Positions 17,930 to 27,580 are shown, numbered from the stretch's first letter. The stretch is 42,247 nt of DNA from Actinophytocola sp. (GCA_009379975.1 WHSS01000015.1:1-42247); one strand, 5' to 3'. The notes: generated by a model from the sequence alone, not told the origin. Made by a program: numbers and translations.

Positions 17930-19507
17930 TTAGTTGATGCGCTCGTACGCGGGCAGCGTCAAGAAGTCGGGGAACTCCTCTGCCAGCGCGACCTGCTCGA
18001 ACAGCTCAGCCGCGGGATCGAGCAGGTCGGCACCGATAACCTCGGACAGCTCCTTGCGGACCTCGGCCAGCACCTCACGCACCAGTTCCGCGGTGACCTT
18101 CGTGCCGCCGTCGAGTTCGACGCCGTTGTTCACCCACTGCCAGATCTGCGAGCGCGAGATCTCGGCCGTCGCGGCGTCCTCCATGAGATTGTGGATCGCC
18201 GCCGCGCCGTTGCCGCCGAGCCAGGACGCGATGTAACGCACGCCGACGTCTACCGCCGCGCGGAGGCCGGCCTCGGTGGCCGCGCCCGGGGTCGAAGCCA
18301 CGTCGAGCAACTGCTCAGCGGTCACCGAAACCTCGTCGCGCGTCCGGTCGAGCTGGTTCGGCTTGTCGCCGAGCACGCCGTCGAAAATCTCCCGGCACAC
18401 CGGCACCAGGCCGGGGTGTGCCACCCAGGAGCCGTCGAATCCGTCGCCTGCTTCGCGCGTCTTGTCGTCGCGCACCTTGGCCAGCGCCTGCTCGGTGACC
18501 TCGGGGTCGCGGCGGTTCGGGATGAACGCGGCCATGCCGCCGATGGCGAACGCACCGCGCTTGTGACAGGTGCGCACCAGCAACTCGGTGTAGGCCCGCA
18601 TGAACGGCGCGGTCATCGTCACCGCGTTGCGGTCGGGCAGCGTGAACTTCGAGCCCGCGTCGCGGAAGTACTTGATCACGCTGAACAGGTAGTCCCAGCG
18701 GCCCGCGTTGAGCCCGGAGGCGTGCTCGCGCAGCTCATAGAGGATCTCCTCCATCTCGAACGCGGCCGGGATCGTTTCGATCAGCACGGTGGCGCGCACG
18801 GTGCCGTGCGGGATGCCCAGCTCCCGCTCGGCGTGCGTGAACACGTCGTTCCACAGCCGCGCTTCGAGGTGGCTTTCCATTTTGGGCAGGTAGTAGAACG
18901 GCCCGGCGCCGCGCTCGGCCAGGTAGGCCGCGTTGTGGAAGAAGTGGAGGCCGAAGTCGACCAGCGCGCCGACGGCGGGCGCGCCGTCGATCTCGAGGCC
19001 ATGCTCGGGCAGGTGCCAGCCGCGCGGGCGGACGACGACGGTCGGGTGTTCGACATCAGTACGCAGCTCGTAGGACTTCTCCGCCGTCGTGAGCGAGATG
19101 TTCTTCCGCGCGGAGTCGGCGAGGTTGACCTGGCCGGAGACCACATTCGCCCAGTGCGGCGTGTTGGCGTCCTCCAGGTCGGCCAGCCACACCTTGGCGC
19201 CGGAGTTCAGCGCATTGATCGTCATCTTGCGCTCGGTGGGCCCGGTGATTTCCACCCGCCGGTCGCGCAGCGCGGCGGGCGCCTCTGCGACCCGCCAATC
19301 ACCGTCCCGCACGTGCTGGGTCTCGGGCAGGAAATCCAGTTTGCCGGTGCGTGACGCCTCTTCGCGACGCGTTGTGCGCGCCCGCAGCAGCTCGTCACGG
19401 CGCGTGGCGAACGCCTGGTGCAGGCCACCGACGAAGGCCAGCGCGTCGGGCGTGAGGATCTCCTCCCCGCGCTCAACCTCGCCGCCGAGAACACGAACAT
19501 CTGACAT
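17930..19507 (-). CDS. aceB: malate synthase A
   Basis: Malate synthase condenses glyoxylate with acetyl-CoA to malate. The 525-residue protein shows KMTINALNSGAKVWLADLED, VLIETIPAAFEMEEILYELR, GRWDYLFSVIKYF and the signature FAIGGMAAFIPNRRDPEV … DGSWVAHPGLVPV. The ATG at 19507 is preferred to the GTG at 19525 because AGGGG lies upstream. It is divergent from the AllR-like regulator and shares its operator region, so it serves glyoxylate made from ureides rather than (or as well as) the isocitrate shunt; no isocitrate lyase is seen. Confidence 0.96.
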   Translation of the reverse strand: MSDVRVLGGEVERGEEILTPDALAFVGGLHQAFATRRDELLRARTTRREEASRTGKLDFLPETQHVRDGDWRVAEAPAALRDRRVEITGPTERKMTINALNSGAKVWLADLEDANTPHWANVVSGQVNLADSARKNISLTTAEKSYELRTDVEHPTVVVRPRGWHLPEHGLEIDGAPAVGALVDFGLHFFHNAAYLAERGAGPFYYLPKMESHLEARLWNDVFTHAERELGIPHGTVRATVLIETIPAAFEMEEILYELREHASGLNAGRWDYLFSVIKYFRDAGSKFTLPDRNAVTMTAPFMRAYTELLVRTCHKRGAFAIGGMAAFIPNRRDPEVTEQALAKVRDDKTREAGDGFDGSWVAHPGLVPVCREIFDGVLGDKPNQLDRTRDEVSVTAEQLLDVASTPGAATEAGLRAAVDVGVRYIASWLGGNGAAAIHNLMEDAATAEISRSQIWQWVNNGVELDGGTKVTAELVREVLAEVRKELSEVIGADLLDPAAELFEQVALAEEFPDFLTLPAYERIN

Positions 19508-19559
19508 GCGAAACACCCCTGCCACTTGTGCTTGGTTACCCTACAGAACGGACTATAGT

Positions 19560-19574
19560 TTCTGCATTGTGGAA
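19560..19574 (-). promoter_or_regulatory. predicted AllR (IclR-type) operator between aceB and allR
   Basis: On the minus strand TTCCACAATGCAGAA is read, a 15-bp imperfect palindrome (TTCCACA / TTCTGCA arms). It closely matches the site at 20731-20745 before hyi. A weaker match (GTCCGTTCTG…) starts 21 bp further along the minus strand, the same spacing as in the hyi promoter. Confidence 0.6.
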
Positions 19575-19624
19575 TAACAACGCCGAGGGTGCCGTATGGT
19601 GACGCACAGCACGAGGACACAGGA

Positions 19625-19726
19625 GGGCTATTCACAACCCGATCCAGCGATGGTGGGCCGGAGGCCCGCCCGAGCGATCTGGGATGGCATGCCGGATGGC
19701 AACGTGCATGCTTTTGTGAATAGCCC
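19625..19726. repeat. 102-bp element with 13-bp terminal inverted repeats, copy 2
   Basis: Perfect ends GGGCTATTCACAA / TTGTGAATAGCCC surround an interior hairpin around GGGCCGGAGGCCC. It lies inside the aceB-allR intergenic region, between the operator and the allR start, and is followed at once by the perfect palindrome CTTATGCATAAG (19729-19740). No target-site duplication is evident. Confidence 0.85.
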
Positions 19727-19766
19727 GACTTATGCATAAGGGACACAGCGAGCGAGAGGAGAGGCC

Positions 19767-20549
19767 GTGGCGCCGCGTAATTCGGGACGCGAAGGCACTG
19801 GCGGAGTGCAGTCGCTACAGCGAGCCTTCGAGTTGCTCGAAGGGCTGGCCGACACCGCGGGCGAAGCGAGCCTGTCCGAGTTGGCGGCCACCACCGGCCT
19901 GCCGATGCCCACCATTCACCGGCTGATCCGCACCCTGGTCGACCTGGGCTATGTCCGCCAGAACGCCAACCGCCGCTACGCCCTCGGTTCGCGCCTGATC
20001 CGGCTCGGCGAGAACGCCAGCAGGCAGTTCGGCACCTGGACCCGCCCGTTTCTCACCGAACTCGTCGACGTCATCGGCGAGACGGCCAACCTCGCCGTCC
20101 TCGAACGCGACGAGGTCGTCTACGTCGCACAGGTGCCGTCCAAGCACTCGATGCGCATGTTCACCGAGGTCGGCCGCAGGCTGCTCCCCCATGGCACCGG
20201 GGTGGGCAAGGCGATGCTCTCGCAACTGCCCGCCGACGACGTGCGAGCCCTGCTCAAGCGCACCGGCATGGCGGCCTACACACCCCACACCCACACCGAC
20301 CCCGACGAGTTCATCGCGCACCTGTCCGAGATCGCCGGACAGGGATTCGCGGTCGACGAGAGCGAGCAGGAGGTCGGCGTGCGCTGCATCGCCGTCCCGG
20401 TGACCGGTGGCCCGGTGCCTGCCGCGGTGTCGGTTTCCGGCCCGGAGGGGCGCCTCACCCTGGACGCGGCCGAGCGCATCGCGCCGATCGTCGTCGATGT
20501 CGCCGCCCGGCTGTCGAAGCGGTTGGCCGAGGACGACTTCCTCACCTGA
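19767..20549 (+). CDS. allR: IclR family regulator, probable AllR
   Basis: The product is a 260-residue IclR-family repressor with an N-terminal winged helix (residues about 12-75: LQRAFELLEGLADTAGE, SLSELAATTGLPMPTIHRL) and a C-terminal effector domain (GETANLAVLERDEVVYVAQ … HGTGVGKAMLSQLP … FAVDESEQEVGVRCIAVPV). In Streptomyces coelicolor AllR controls allantoin and glyoxylate genes including malate synthase and gcl. The position between aceB and the hyi-gcl-allantoicase operon, each preceded by similar operators, fits that role. The GTG at 19767 follows GAGAGGAGAGG. Confidence 0.88.
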   Translation: MAPRNSGREGTGGVQSLQRAFELLEGLADTAGEASLSELAATTGLPMPTIHRLIRTLVDLGYVRQNANRRYALGSRLIRLGENASRQFGTWTRPFLTELVDVIGETANLAVLERDEVVYVAQVPSKHSMRMFTEVGRRLLPHGTGVGKAMLSQLPADDVRALLKRTGMAAYTPHTHTDPDEFIAHLSEIAGQGFAVDESEQEVGVRCIAVPVTGGPVPAAVSVSGPEGRLTLDAAERIAPIVVDVAARLSKRLAEDDFLT

Positions 20550-20572
20550 CGCGCGGCGGCGCGACCCAACCG

Positions 20573-20653
20573 CGCTGAAAGACGCTTTCAGTCCGTTGAA
20601 CGGACTGAAAGCGTCTTTCACGCTGCCCAGTGGACTGAAGGCGTCTTTCAGCG
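20573..20653. repeat. 81-bp triple-hairpin intergenic repeat, copy 2
   Basis: This is the reverse complement of 830-910, also 81 bp, with a handful of mismatches: three palindromic units of CTGAAAGACGCTTTCAG type bounded by CGCTGAAAG. It sits between allR and the hyi promoter, where it could terminate allR transcription. Confidence 0.85.
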
Positions 20654-20730
20654 CGCGGGCCAGCACGGTGGCGGCTCGCAGCTCGCGCTATGCCCACTTG
20701 ACGAGAGTCACACCCTCGACCTATCGTTGT

Positions 20731-20766
20731 TTCCACAAAACAGAAGCAAACTTCCGCATTACGAAA
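20731..20766 (+). promoter_or_regulatory. tandem AllR-type operators before hyi
   Basis: TTCCACAAAACAGAA (20731-20745) and TTCCGCATTACGAAA (20752-20766) start exactly 21 bp apart, two helical turns, just upstream of the hyi ATG at 20778. The first shares TTCCACAA-nn-CAGAA with the aceB/allR site. The second ends so close to the ATG that a bound repressor would block transcription or initiation directly. Confidence 0.65.
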
Positions 20767-20777
20767 TTTGGTGAACT

Positions 20778-21665
20778 ATGAACCGCTTCGAGGTGAACTG
20801 CTCGATCCTGTTCGGCGAGCTCCCGCTGCTGGAGCGGCCCGCGGCGGCGAAGGCAGCGGGCTTCGACGCCGTCGAGTTCTGGTGGCCCTTCGCCGAGGCC
20901 GTGCCCGCCGACAAGGACGTGGACGCGTTCGTCGCCGCGATCGCCGACGCCGGGGTGTCGCTGGTCGGCCTGAACTTCGTCGCGGGCGACATGCCGGCGG
21001 GCGACCGCGGCCTGGTGTCCTGGCTGGGGCGCGAGCAGGAGTTCCGCGACAACGCCGAGGTCGTCGCCGCGATCGGTGAGCGCACCGGATGCCGCGCGTT
21101 CAACGCGCTCTACGGCAACCGCATCGAAGGCGCGGACCCGGCCGCCCAGGACGAGCTGGCCACGGAGAACCTGCACCACGCCGCCAAGGCGGTCGAGGCG
21201 ATCGGCGGGACCGTGCTGATCGAGCCGGTCAGCGGCGCCCCGCGCTACCCGCTGCTCACCGCGGCGGACGCCGTCGCCGTGATCGACCGCGCGGCCGAGC
21301 GCGGCGCGAGCAACTTCGCACTGCTCGCCGACCTCTACCACCTGGCCGTCAACGGCGATGACGTCGCCCGCGCCATCAACGATCACGCCGGTCGCATCGG
21401 CCACGTGCAAATCGCCGACGCGCCCGGCCGCCATGAGCCCGGCACCGGGGAACTCGACCTCGATGGCTACCTCACCCAGCTCCGCCACGTCGGCTACGAC
21501 GGCTGGATCGGGCTCGAATACAACCCCTCCCGTCGCCCGACCACCACCCCTCATGGAGACGCTTCGCGTCCAGTGTCCTCGGGCGCCAGCGCCGATAGTT
21601 TCGGCTGGATCAACCGCTCCGCAGAACGCGCGACCGGCACCGTCGGTCGAGCAACACCCCACTGA
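20778..21665 (+). CDS. hyi: hydroxypyruvate isomerase family protein
   Basis: Hyi interconverts hydroxypyruvate and tartronate semialdehyde next to glyoxylate carboligase. The 295-residue TIM-barrel protein shows FDAVEFWWPF, GLNFVAGDMPAGDRGL, VLIEPVSGAPRYPL, LLADLYHLAVNGDD, GHVQIADAPGRHEPGTGELD and WIGLEYNPS. The family normally ends some 25-30 residues earlier (EYxPS…SFGWL). Here about 20 low-complexity residues lie between EYNPS and DSFGWI, and the last 15 residues are encoded by a junction repeat. First gene of the operon; the start is fixed by the MNRFEVNCSILF homology. Confidence 0.93.
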   Translation: MNRFEVNCSILFGELPLLERPAAAKAAGFDAVEFWWPFAEAVPADKDVDAFVAAIADAGVSLVGLNFVAGDMPAGDRGLVSWLGREQEFRDNAEVVAAIGERTGCRAFNALYGNRIEGADPAAQDELATENLHHAAKAVEAIGGTVLIEPVSGAPRYPLLTAADAVAVIDRAAERGASNFALLADLYHLAVNGDDVARAINDHAGRIGHVQIADAPGRHEPGTGELDLDGYLTQLRHVGYDGWIGLEYNPSRRPTTTPHGDASRPVSSGASADSFGWINRSAERATGTVGRATPH

Positions 21666-21698
21666 GCGCCTCACCAGCCCGCCGGCGCGTGAGGCAAA
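21628..21698 (+). repeat. gene-junction repeat at hyi/glxR
   Basis: It begins with GCGCGACCGGCACCG (21628-21642) and ends with GCCGGCGCGTGAGGCAAA (21681-21698); CCTCAC…GTGAGG can pair. Both blocks recur at the xdhB/xdhC junction (35513-35584) and the first also at hiuH/uricase (33682-33696). Confidence 0.65.
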
Positions 21699-21712
21699 GA
21701 AAGGACTTCGCG

Positions 21713-22588
21713 ATGACAACCGTCGGATTCATCGGACTCGGCATCATGGGCGCGCCGATGGCCGCCAACCTGGCCAAGGCCGGTTACGACGTGATCGGCT
21801 ACAACCGCAGCAGGCCCGCCGTCGACGAGCTGGTCAAGCAGGGCGGCCGCGCCGCGGGTTCGGTCGCGGAGGCGGTCCGCGAGTCCGACGTCGTGATCAC
21901 GATGCTGCCGGACTCCCCCGACGTCTCCGAGGTCGCGCTCGGCGACGACGGCATCCTGGCCAACGCCAAGGACGACCTGCTGTTCATCGACTGCAGCACG
22001 ATCCGGCCGGACGCCACCCGCACGATCGCCGACGCGGCGACGGCCGCGGGCGTACGGGTGCTCGACGCACCGGTCAGCGGCGGCCAGGCAGGCGCGGTCG
22101 GCGGCACGCTGTCGATCATGGTCGGCGGCACGCCGGACGGGTTCGCCGCCGCCAAGCCGATCCTCGAGCGGGTCGGTACCACGATCGTGCACGTCGGTCC
22201 CGCGGGCGCGGGCCAGACCGTGAAGGCCGCCAACCAGCTCATCGTGGCTGGCACCATCGAACTGGTCGCCGAGGCCATCGTCTTCCTGGAAGCGCACGGC
22301 GTCGACACCGATGCCGCGGTCAAGGTGCTCGCCGGCGGACTCGCCGGCAACGCGATCCTCGATCGCAAGGCCGCGGGCATGCTCAAGCGCGACTTCACGC
22401 CCGGGTTCCGGCTCGAACTGCACCACAAGGACCTCGGCATCGTGCAGTCCGCCGCCCGCGAAGCAGGCGTCGCCATCCCGCTGGGCGCGGTGGTATCGCA
22501 ACTGGTCGCCGCCCTGGTCAACCGGGGCGACGGCGCACTCGATCACTCCAGCCTACTCAAGCTCGTCAGCGAGCTCTCCGGCCGCTGA
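21713..22588 (+). CDS. glxR: 2-hydroxy-3-oxopropionate (tartronate semialdehyde) reductase
   Basis: This enzyme reduces tartronate semialdehyde to D-glycerate. The 291-residue beta-hydroxyacid dehydrogenase has the NAD(P) loop GFIGLGIMGAPMAANL, the substrate signature DAPVSGGQAGAVGGTL and the catalytic lysine in GQTVKAANQLIVAG. The ATG at 21713 follows AAAGGA; an in-frame GTG eight codons upstream lies in the junction repeat. It lies between hyi and gcl, in the classic glyoxylate to glycerate order. Confidence 0.94.
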   Translation: MTTVGFIGLGIMGAPMAANLAKAGYDVIGYNRSRPAVDELVKQGGRAAGSVAEAVRESDVVITMLPDSPDVSEVALGDDGILANAKDDLLFIDCSTIRPDATRTIADAATAAGVRVLDAPVSGGQAGAVGGTLSIMVGGTPDGFAAAKPILERVGTTIVHVGPAGAGQTVKAANQLIVAGTIELVAEAIVFLEAHGVDTDAAVKVLAGGLAGNAILDRKAAGMLKRDFTPGFRLELHHKDLGIVQSAAREAGVAIPLGAVVSQLVAALVNRGDGALDHSSLLKLVSELSGR

Positions 22589-22775
22589 TATGCCTGGAGC
22601 TCTGGTCCAGCCGCCACCACTCACCTCGGTCGCCGAACGCTAGAGACCTCCTGAACCTGCTGTGAACCGATCGCCGCGACCACCCTTCGGGCGGCCCCGT
22701 CGACCGGTTGGCGGCTGGTCCAACCGCAACACCGCTAGCTGACCCCACCCTTCGCCCAGCCCCAAGGAGTACCCC
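22589..22775. other. 187-bp spacer between glxR and gcl
   Basis: No gene is supported. It contains a small hairpin, CGGTTGG (22705-22711) pairing with CCAACCG (22720-22726), and ends with AAGGAG, the gcl ribosome site. It could be an internal processing site or attenuate the upstream part of the operon. Confidence 0.5.
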
Positions 22776-24550
<1,775 letters not shown>

Positions 24551-24554
<4 letters not shown>

Positions 24555-25693
24555 GCGCGCACGTCCTGCTCGCGCCCGACAAGTTCAAGGGCTCGCTGTC
24601 CGCGCCGCAGGTCGCCGAGCGCGTCGCCACCGGGCTGCTGCGGGCATCGCCGGGTCTGGACATCCGGCAGGTGCCGGTTGCCGATGGTGGTGACGGCACG
24701 CTCGACGCCGCGATCGCCGCGGGCTACCGCAGGGTGCCGGTGCGGGCCAGTGGCCCCACCGGTGAGCCGGTCGACACCGCCTACGCCGAGCGCGATGGCA
24801 CCGCGGTCGTCGAACTGGCCGACGTCTCCGGGCTGGGCCTGCTACCGGGCGGCAAGCTCGAATCGCTGCGTGCGTCGTCCTTCGGCACCGGCGAAGTGCT
24901 CCGGGCGGCGCTGGACACCGGCTGCCGGAGCATCGTGCTCGGGCTCGGCGGCAGCGCGTGCACCGACGGCGGCGCGGGCATGCTGCAAGCGTTGGGCGTC
25001 CGCTTGCTCGACGCTTCGGGCACCGAACTCCGCCCCGGTGGCGGCGCACTGCGCGAGCTCGCCCAGGTCGACATCACCGGCCTCCACCCGGGAGTCGCCG
25101 ACGCCGAGATCGTGGTGGCCAGCGATGTCGACAACCCGCTGCTCGGCGAGCACGGCGCGGCCGCGGTCTACGGGCCACAGAAGGGCGCCGACCGCGAGCA
25201 GGTCGAACTCCTCGACAGCGCGCTGGCCAGGCTGGCCGAGGTGCTCGGAGCCACCGGCGTCGCCGAACGGCCGGGCGCGGGGGCGGCGGGCGGTGTCGGC
25301 TTCGCCGCGATGGCGGTGCTCGGCGCGGCGTTGCGGCCGGGTATCGACTACCTGCTCGAACTGGTCGGCTTCCCGGCGCAGCTCCCGAAGGCCGCCGTCG
25401 TGATCACCGGCGAAGGCTCGCTCGACGAGCAGACGCTGCGAGGTAAGGCGCCCGCCGGGGTGGCGGACGCCGCGCGGGCTGCCGGCGTGCCGGTACTCGC
25501 CGTCGCGGGCCGATGTGTACTCAGCGCCGCCACACTCACCGAGGCCGGGTTCTCGGGGGCGTTCGCGCTCACCGACATCGAGCCCGACGCCGAGCGCTGC
25601 ATCGCCGAGGCGGGCCCGCTGTTGGAACGCCTCGCCACCGAACGCATCGCGAAGGAACTCGAGCGGTGCCTGCCGTCAGGAGGAACCAGTTGA
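24551..25693 (+). CDS. glxK: glycerate 2-kinase
   Basis: This kinase phosphorylates glycerate to feed glycolysis; the family (GlxK/GarK, type I glycerate kinase) makes 2-phosphoglycerate. The 380-residue protein begins [20 protein letters not shown] and contains [46 protein letters not shown] and [23 protein letters not shown]. The ATG at 24551 overlaps the gcl stop; the stop overlaps the allantoicase TTG start. Confidence 0.95.
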
Positions 25694-26880
25694 CCAGTCC
25701 ACGCTTCACCGAGCTACCCGACATCGCAGGCAGGATGCTGGGCGGCGCGGTCGTCGATGCCAATGACGAGTTCTTCGCCGAGAAGGAGAACCTGCTCAAC
25801 CCGGAGCCTGCGGTGTATCACCCGCACACTTTCGGGCACAAGGGCCAGATCTACGACGGCTGGGAAACCCGGCGCCGCCGCGAGCCCGGGCACGACTGGG
25901 CGGTGATCCGGCTGGGTGCTCCCGGGGTCATCCGCGGCGTCGATGTGGACACCGCGTTCTTCAAGGGCAACTACCCGGAGCACTGCTCGGTGGAAGCCGC
26001 GTCGGTGCCCGGCTATCCCTCCCCCGAGGAACTGCGCGGCGAGGGCGTCGCGTGGGTCGAGATCGTCGGCCGCTCCGCGCTGCAAGGCGACACCGCCAAC
26101 CTGTTCCCGGTCAACAGCGAACAACGCTTCACCCATGTGCGGCTCAACATCTTCCCCGACGGCGGCGTTGCCCGGCTCCGGGTGCACGGCGATGTCGTCG
26201 CGGACCCGCGCTGGTTCACCGGGGTGCCGCTGGACCTGGCGGCCATGGAGAACGGCGGTGCCGTCACCGACTGCTCCAACGGCTTCTTCGGCACCCCGGC
26301 CAACCTGCTGCTGCCCGGCAACGCCCGGGTAATGGGCGAAGGCTGGGAAACCGCCCGGCGCCGCGGCGATGGCAACGAGTGGGTCGGCGTGCGACTGGCC
26401 GAAGAGGGCGTCATCAGCCAGGTCGAGATCGACACCACGCACTTCAAGGGCAATGCGCCCGGCTGGTTCCGCCTCACCGGGGGCACCGATCCGGATCGGC
26501 TGGAGGACTGGGTCGAGCTCATCGGCCGTACCCGGCTGCAGCCCGATACCCGGCACAGGTTCCCGGTGGTGGCGGACACGCCGGTGAAGCATGTGCGGGT
26601 TGATGCCTATCCCGATGGCGGCTTCGGGCGGCTGCGCGTCTACGGCGAGCTCACCGCGGCGGGCAGGGAGCGCGCCGGGCTGGCGTTCTTCGACCGGCTT
26701 CCGGCGGGCCATGCGGCAGCGGTGCTGGCCTCGGCCACGGGTGTCTCCGCTGAGGCCGCCGAGGTGGTGGCGTCCAAACGGCCGCTGGCCGACGCCGCGG
26801 GATTGCACGCCGTGCTCGACTCTGCCGGCGTGGACAGCGCCGCCGCCGAAGCCGTGAGCACCTTGATTCTCGGCGCCTGA
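25690..26880 (+). CDS. alc: allantoicase with a C-terminal UraD-like tail
   Basis: Allantoicase splits allantoate into ureidoglycolate and urea. The 396-residue protein has the duplicated jelly-roll repeat: FxKGNYPEHCS and FKGNAPGWF, two copies of GWETxRRR, and RLNIFPDGGVARLRVHG / RVDAYPDGGFGRLRVYG. After about residue 330 it carries some 65 helical residues (LAFFDRLPAGHAAAVLAS … VASKRPLADAAGLHAVLDSA) that resemble the first third of UraD but lack the catalytic part. The start is TTG at 25690: AGGAGG lies 6 nt upstream and TTGA overlaps the glxK stop. Confidence 0.94.
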   Translation: MTSPRFTELPDIAGRMLGGAVVDANDEFFAEKENLLNPEPAVYHPHTFGHKGQIYDGWETRRRREPGHDWAVIRLGAPGVIRGVDVDTAFFKGNYPEHCSVEAASVPGYPSPEELRGEGVAWVEIVGRSALQGDTANLFPVNSEQRFTHVRLNIFPDGGVARLRVHGDVVADPRWFTGVPLDLAAMENGGAVTDCSNGFFGTPANLLLPGNARVMGEGWETARRRGDGNEWVGVRLAEEGVISQVEIDTTHFKGNAPGWFRLTGGTDPDRLEDWVELIGRTRLQPDTRHRFPVVADTPVKHVRVDAYPDGGFGRLRVYGELTAAGRERAGLAFFDRLPAGHAAAVLASATGVSAEAAEVVASKRPLADAAGLHAVLDSAGVDSAAAEAVSTLILGA

Positions 26881-26909
26881 GCATTCCCCATTACCTACAG
26901 GAGACCCCG

Positions 26910-27290
26910 ATGGTTTACATGTTCCTCAACGGCGGCGGCATGCGCGGCGGCGACATTCACCACCAACTGCTGGGCGCGCCCCTTGTCAAGGAGACGAACA
27001 CCGCCCCGAAGTACCGGTTCTACTCGGTCGACGACCGCTATCCAGTGCTCGACCCGGTCGACTCCGATGGGGTTGCGGTGGCCGGTGAGCTGTACGAGCT
27101 GCCGATGGAGACGCTGCGGGATTCGCTCCTGCCCGCCGAACCACCGGAAGTCGAACTGGGCGTCATCGAACTCGAAGACGGCACGCCGTCGTTCGCGGTG
27201 GTCCTGCGACGAGAGTTCAAGTGCCAAGCGACGCTCGCCGACATCTCCGACATCGGCTCCTGGCGGAAATACCGCGCCACGACGGGTTAG
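26910..27290 (+). CDS. stand-alone AtzF-C / GGCT-like protein
   Basis: The product is a 126-residue protein that reads like the C-terminal domain of allophanate hydrolase (AtzF), of the gamma-glutamylcyclotransferase-like fold: FLNGGGMRGGDIHHQLLGAP, NTAPKYRFYSVDDRYPVLDPV, GVAVAGELYELP, LGVIELEDGTPSFAVVL and ISDIGSWRKYRA. No amidase domain is present. It is 29 bp downstream of allantoicase with AGGAGA before the ATG, so it is in the same operon. Possible roles are ureidoglycolate or allophanate/urea handling; see findings. The fold is reasonably clear, the reaction is not. Confidence 0.8.
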   Translation: MVYMFLNGGGMRGGDIHHQLLGAPLVKETNTAPKYRFYSVDDRYPVLDPVDSDGVAVAGELYELPMETLRDSLLPAEPPEVELGVIELEDGTPSFAVVLRREFKCQATLADISDIGSWRKYRATTG

Positions 27291-27301
27291 CCGCGCCACG
27301 A

Positions 27302-27580
27302 TCAGGCCGCGGTCTCCATCCCGTCGTCAACCGGCAGCCCGAGCACGGATCGAGCCTGGTCGGTGAGCAGCGCGGGGACGCGTTCGCCGAGCGCGCCGGC
27401 ACGCAAGGGCCTGATGAGAGTCAGGCGTGCCAGCCTTCGAGCGGTGAACTGGTCACAGCAAGCGAGGCCGTCGACGAAGAGGTCCGGCTCGCAGCTACAG
27501 GTCATCTCCGCGCGGCCGAGTCCAACGGCGCGTAACGTGGCGCGTTCCCGGTTGTTCAGCTGGATGACCTGGTGCGACAT
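27302..27580 (-). CDS. small conserved-looking hypothetical protein with CSC and CC motifs
   Basis: The product is 92 residues: MSHQVIQLNNRERATLRAVG, then a cysteine-containing centre (EMTCSCEPDLFVDGLACCDQ), then a leucine- and arginine-rich region ending in LTDQARSVLGLPVDD. The pattern LFVDGLxCCDQ recalls other small actinobacterial proteins of unknown function. Four cysteines could bind a metal. It is convergent with the GGCT-like gene, with only 11 bp between the stops. No function is assigned. Confidence 0.6.
   Translation of the reverse strand: MSHQVIQLNNRERATLRAVGLGRAEMTCSCEPDLFVDGLACCDQFTARRLARLTLIRPLRAGALGERVPALLTDQARSVLGLPVDDGMETAA

Noticed and set aside
19222-19746. Minus-strand frame through the 102-bp repeat encoding a peptide beginning MSLMHKSGYSQ
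   Set aside because: Although a similar peptide can be read from the other copy, the similarity is explained by DNA repeat identity and the frame runs on into aceB in the wrong phase.
22700-22730. Terminator between glxR and gcl
   Set aside because: The 7-bp stem with an 8-nt loop is weak and has no U-tract, so it was recorded only as a small hairpin in the spacer.
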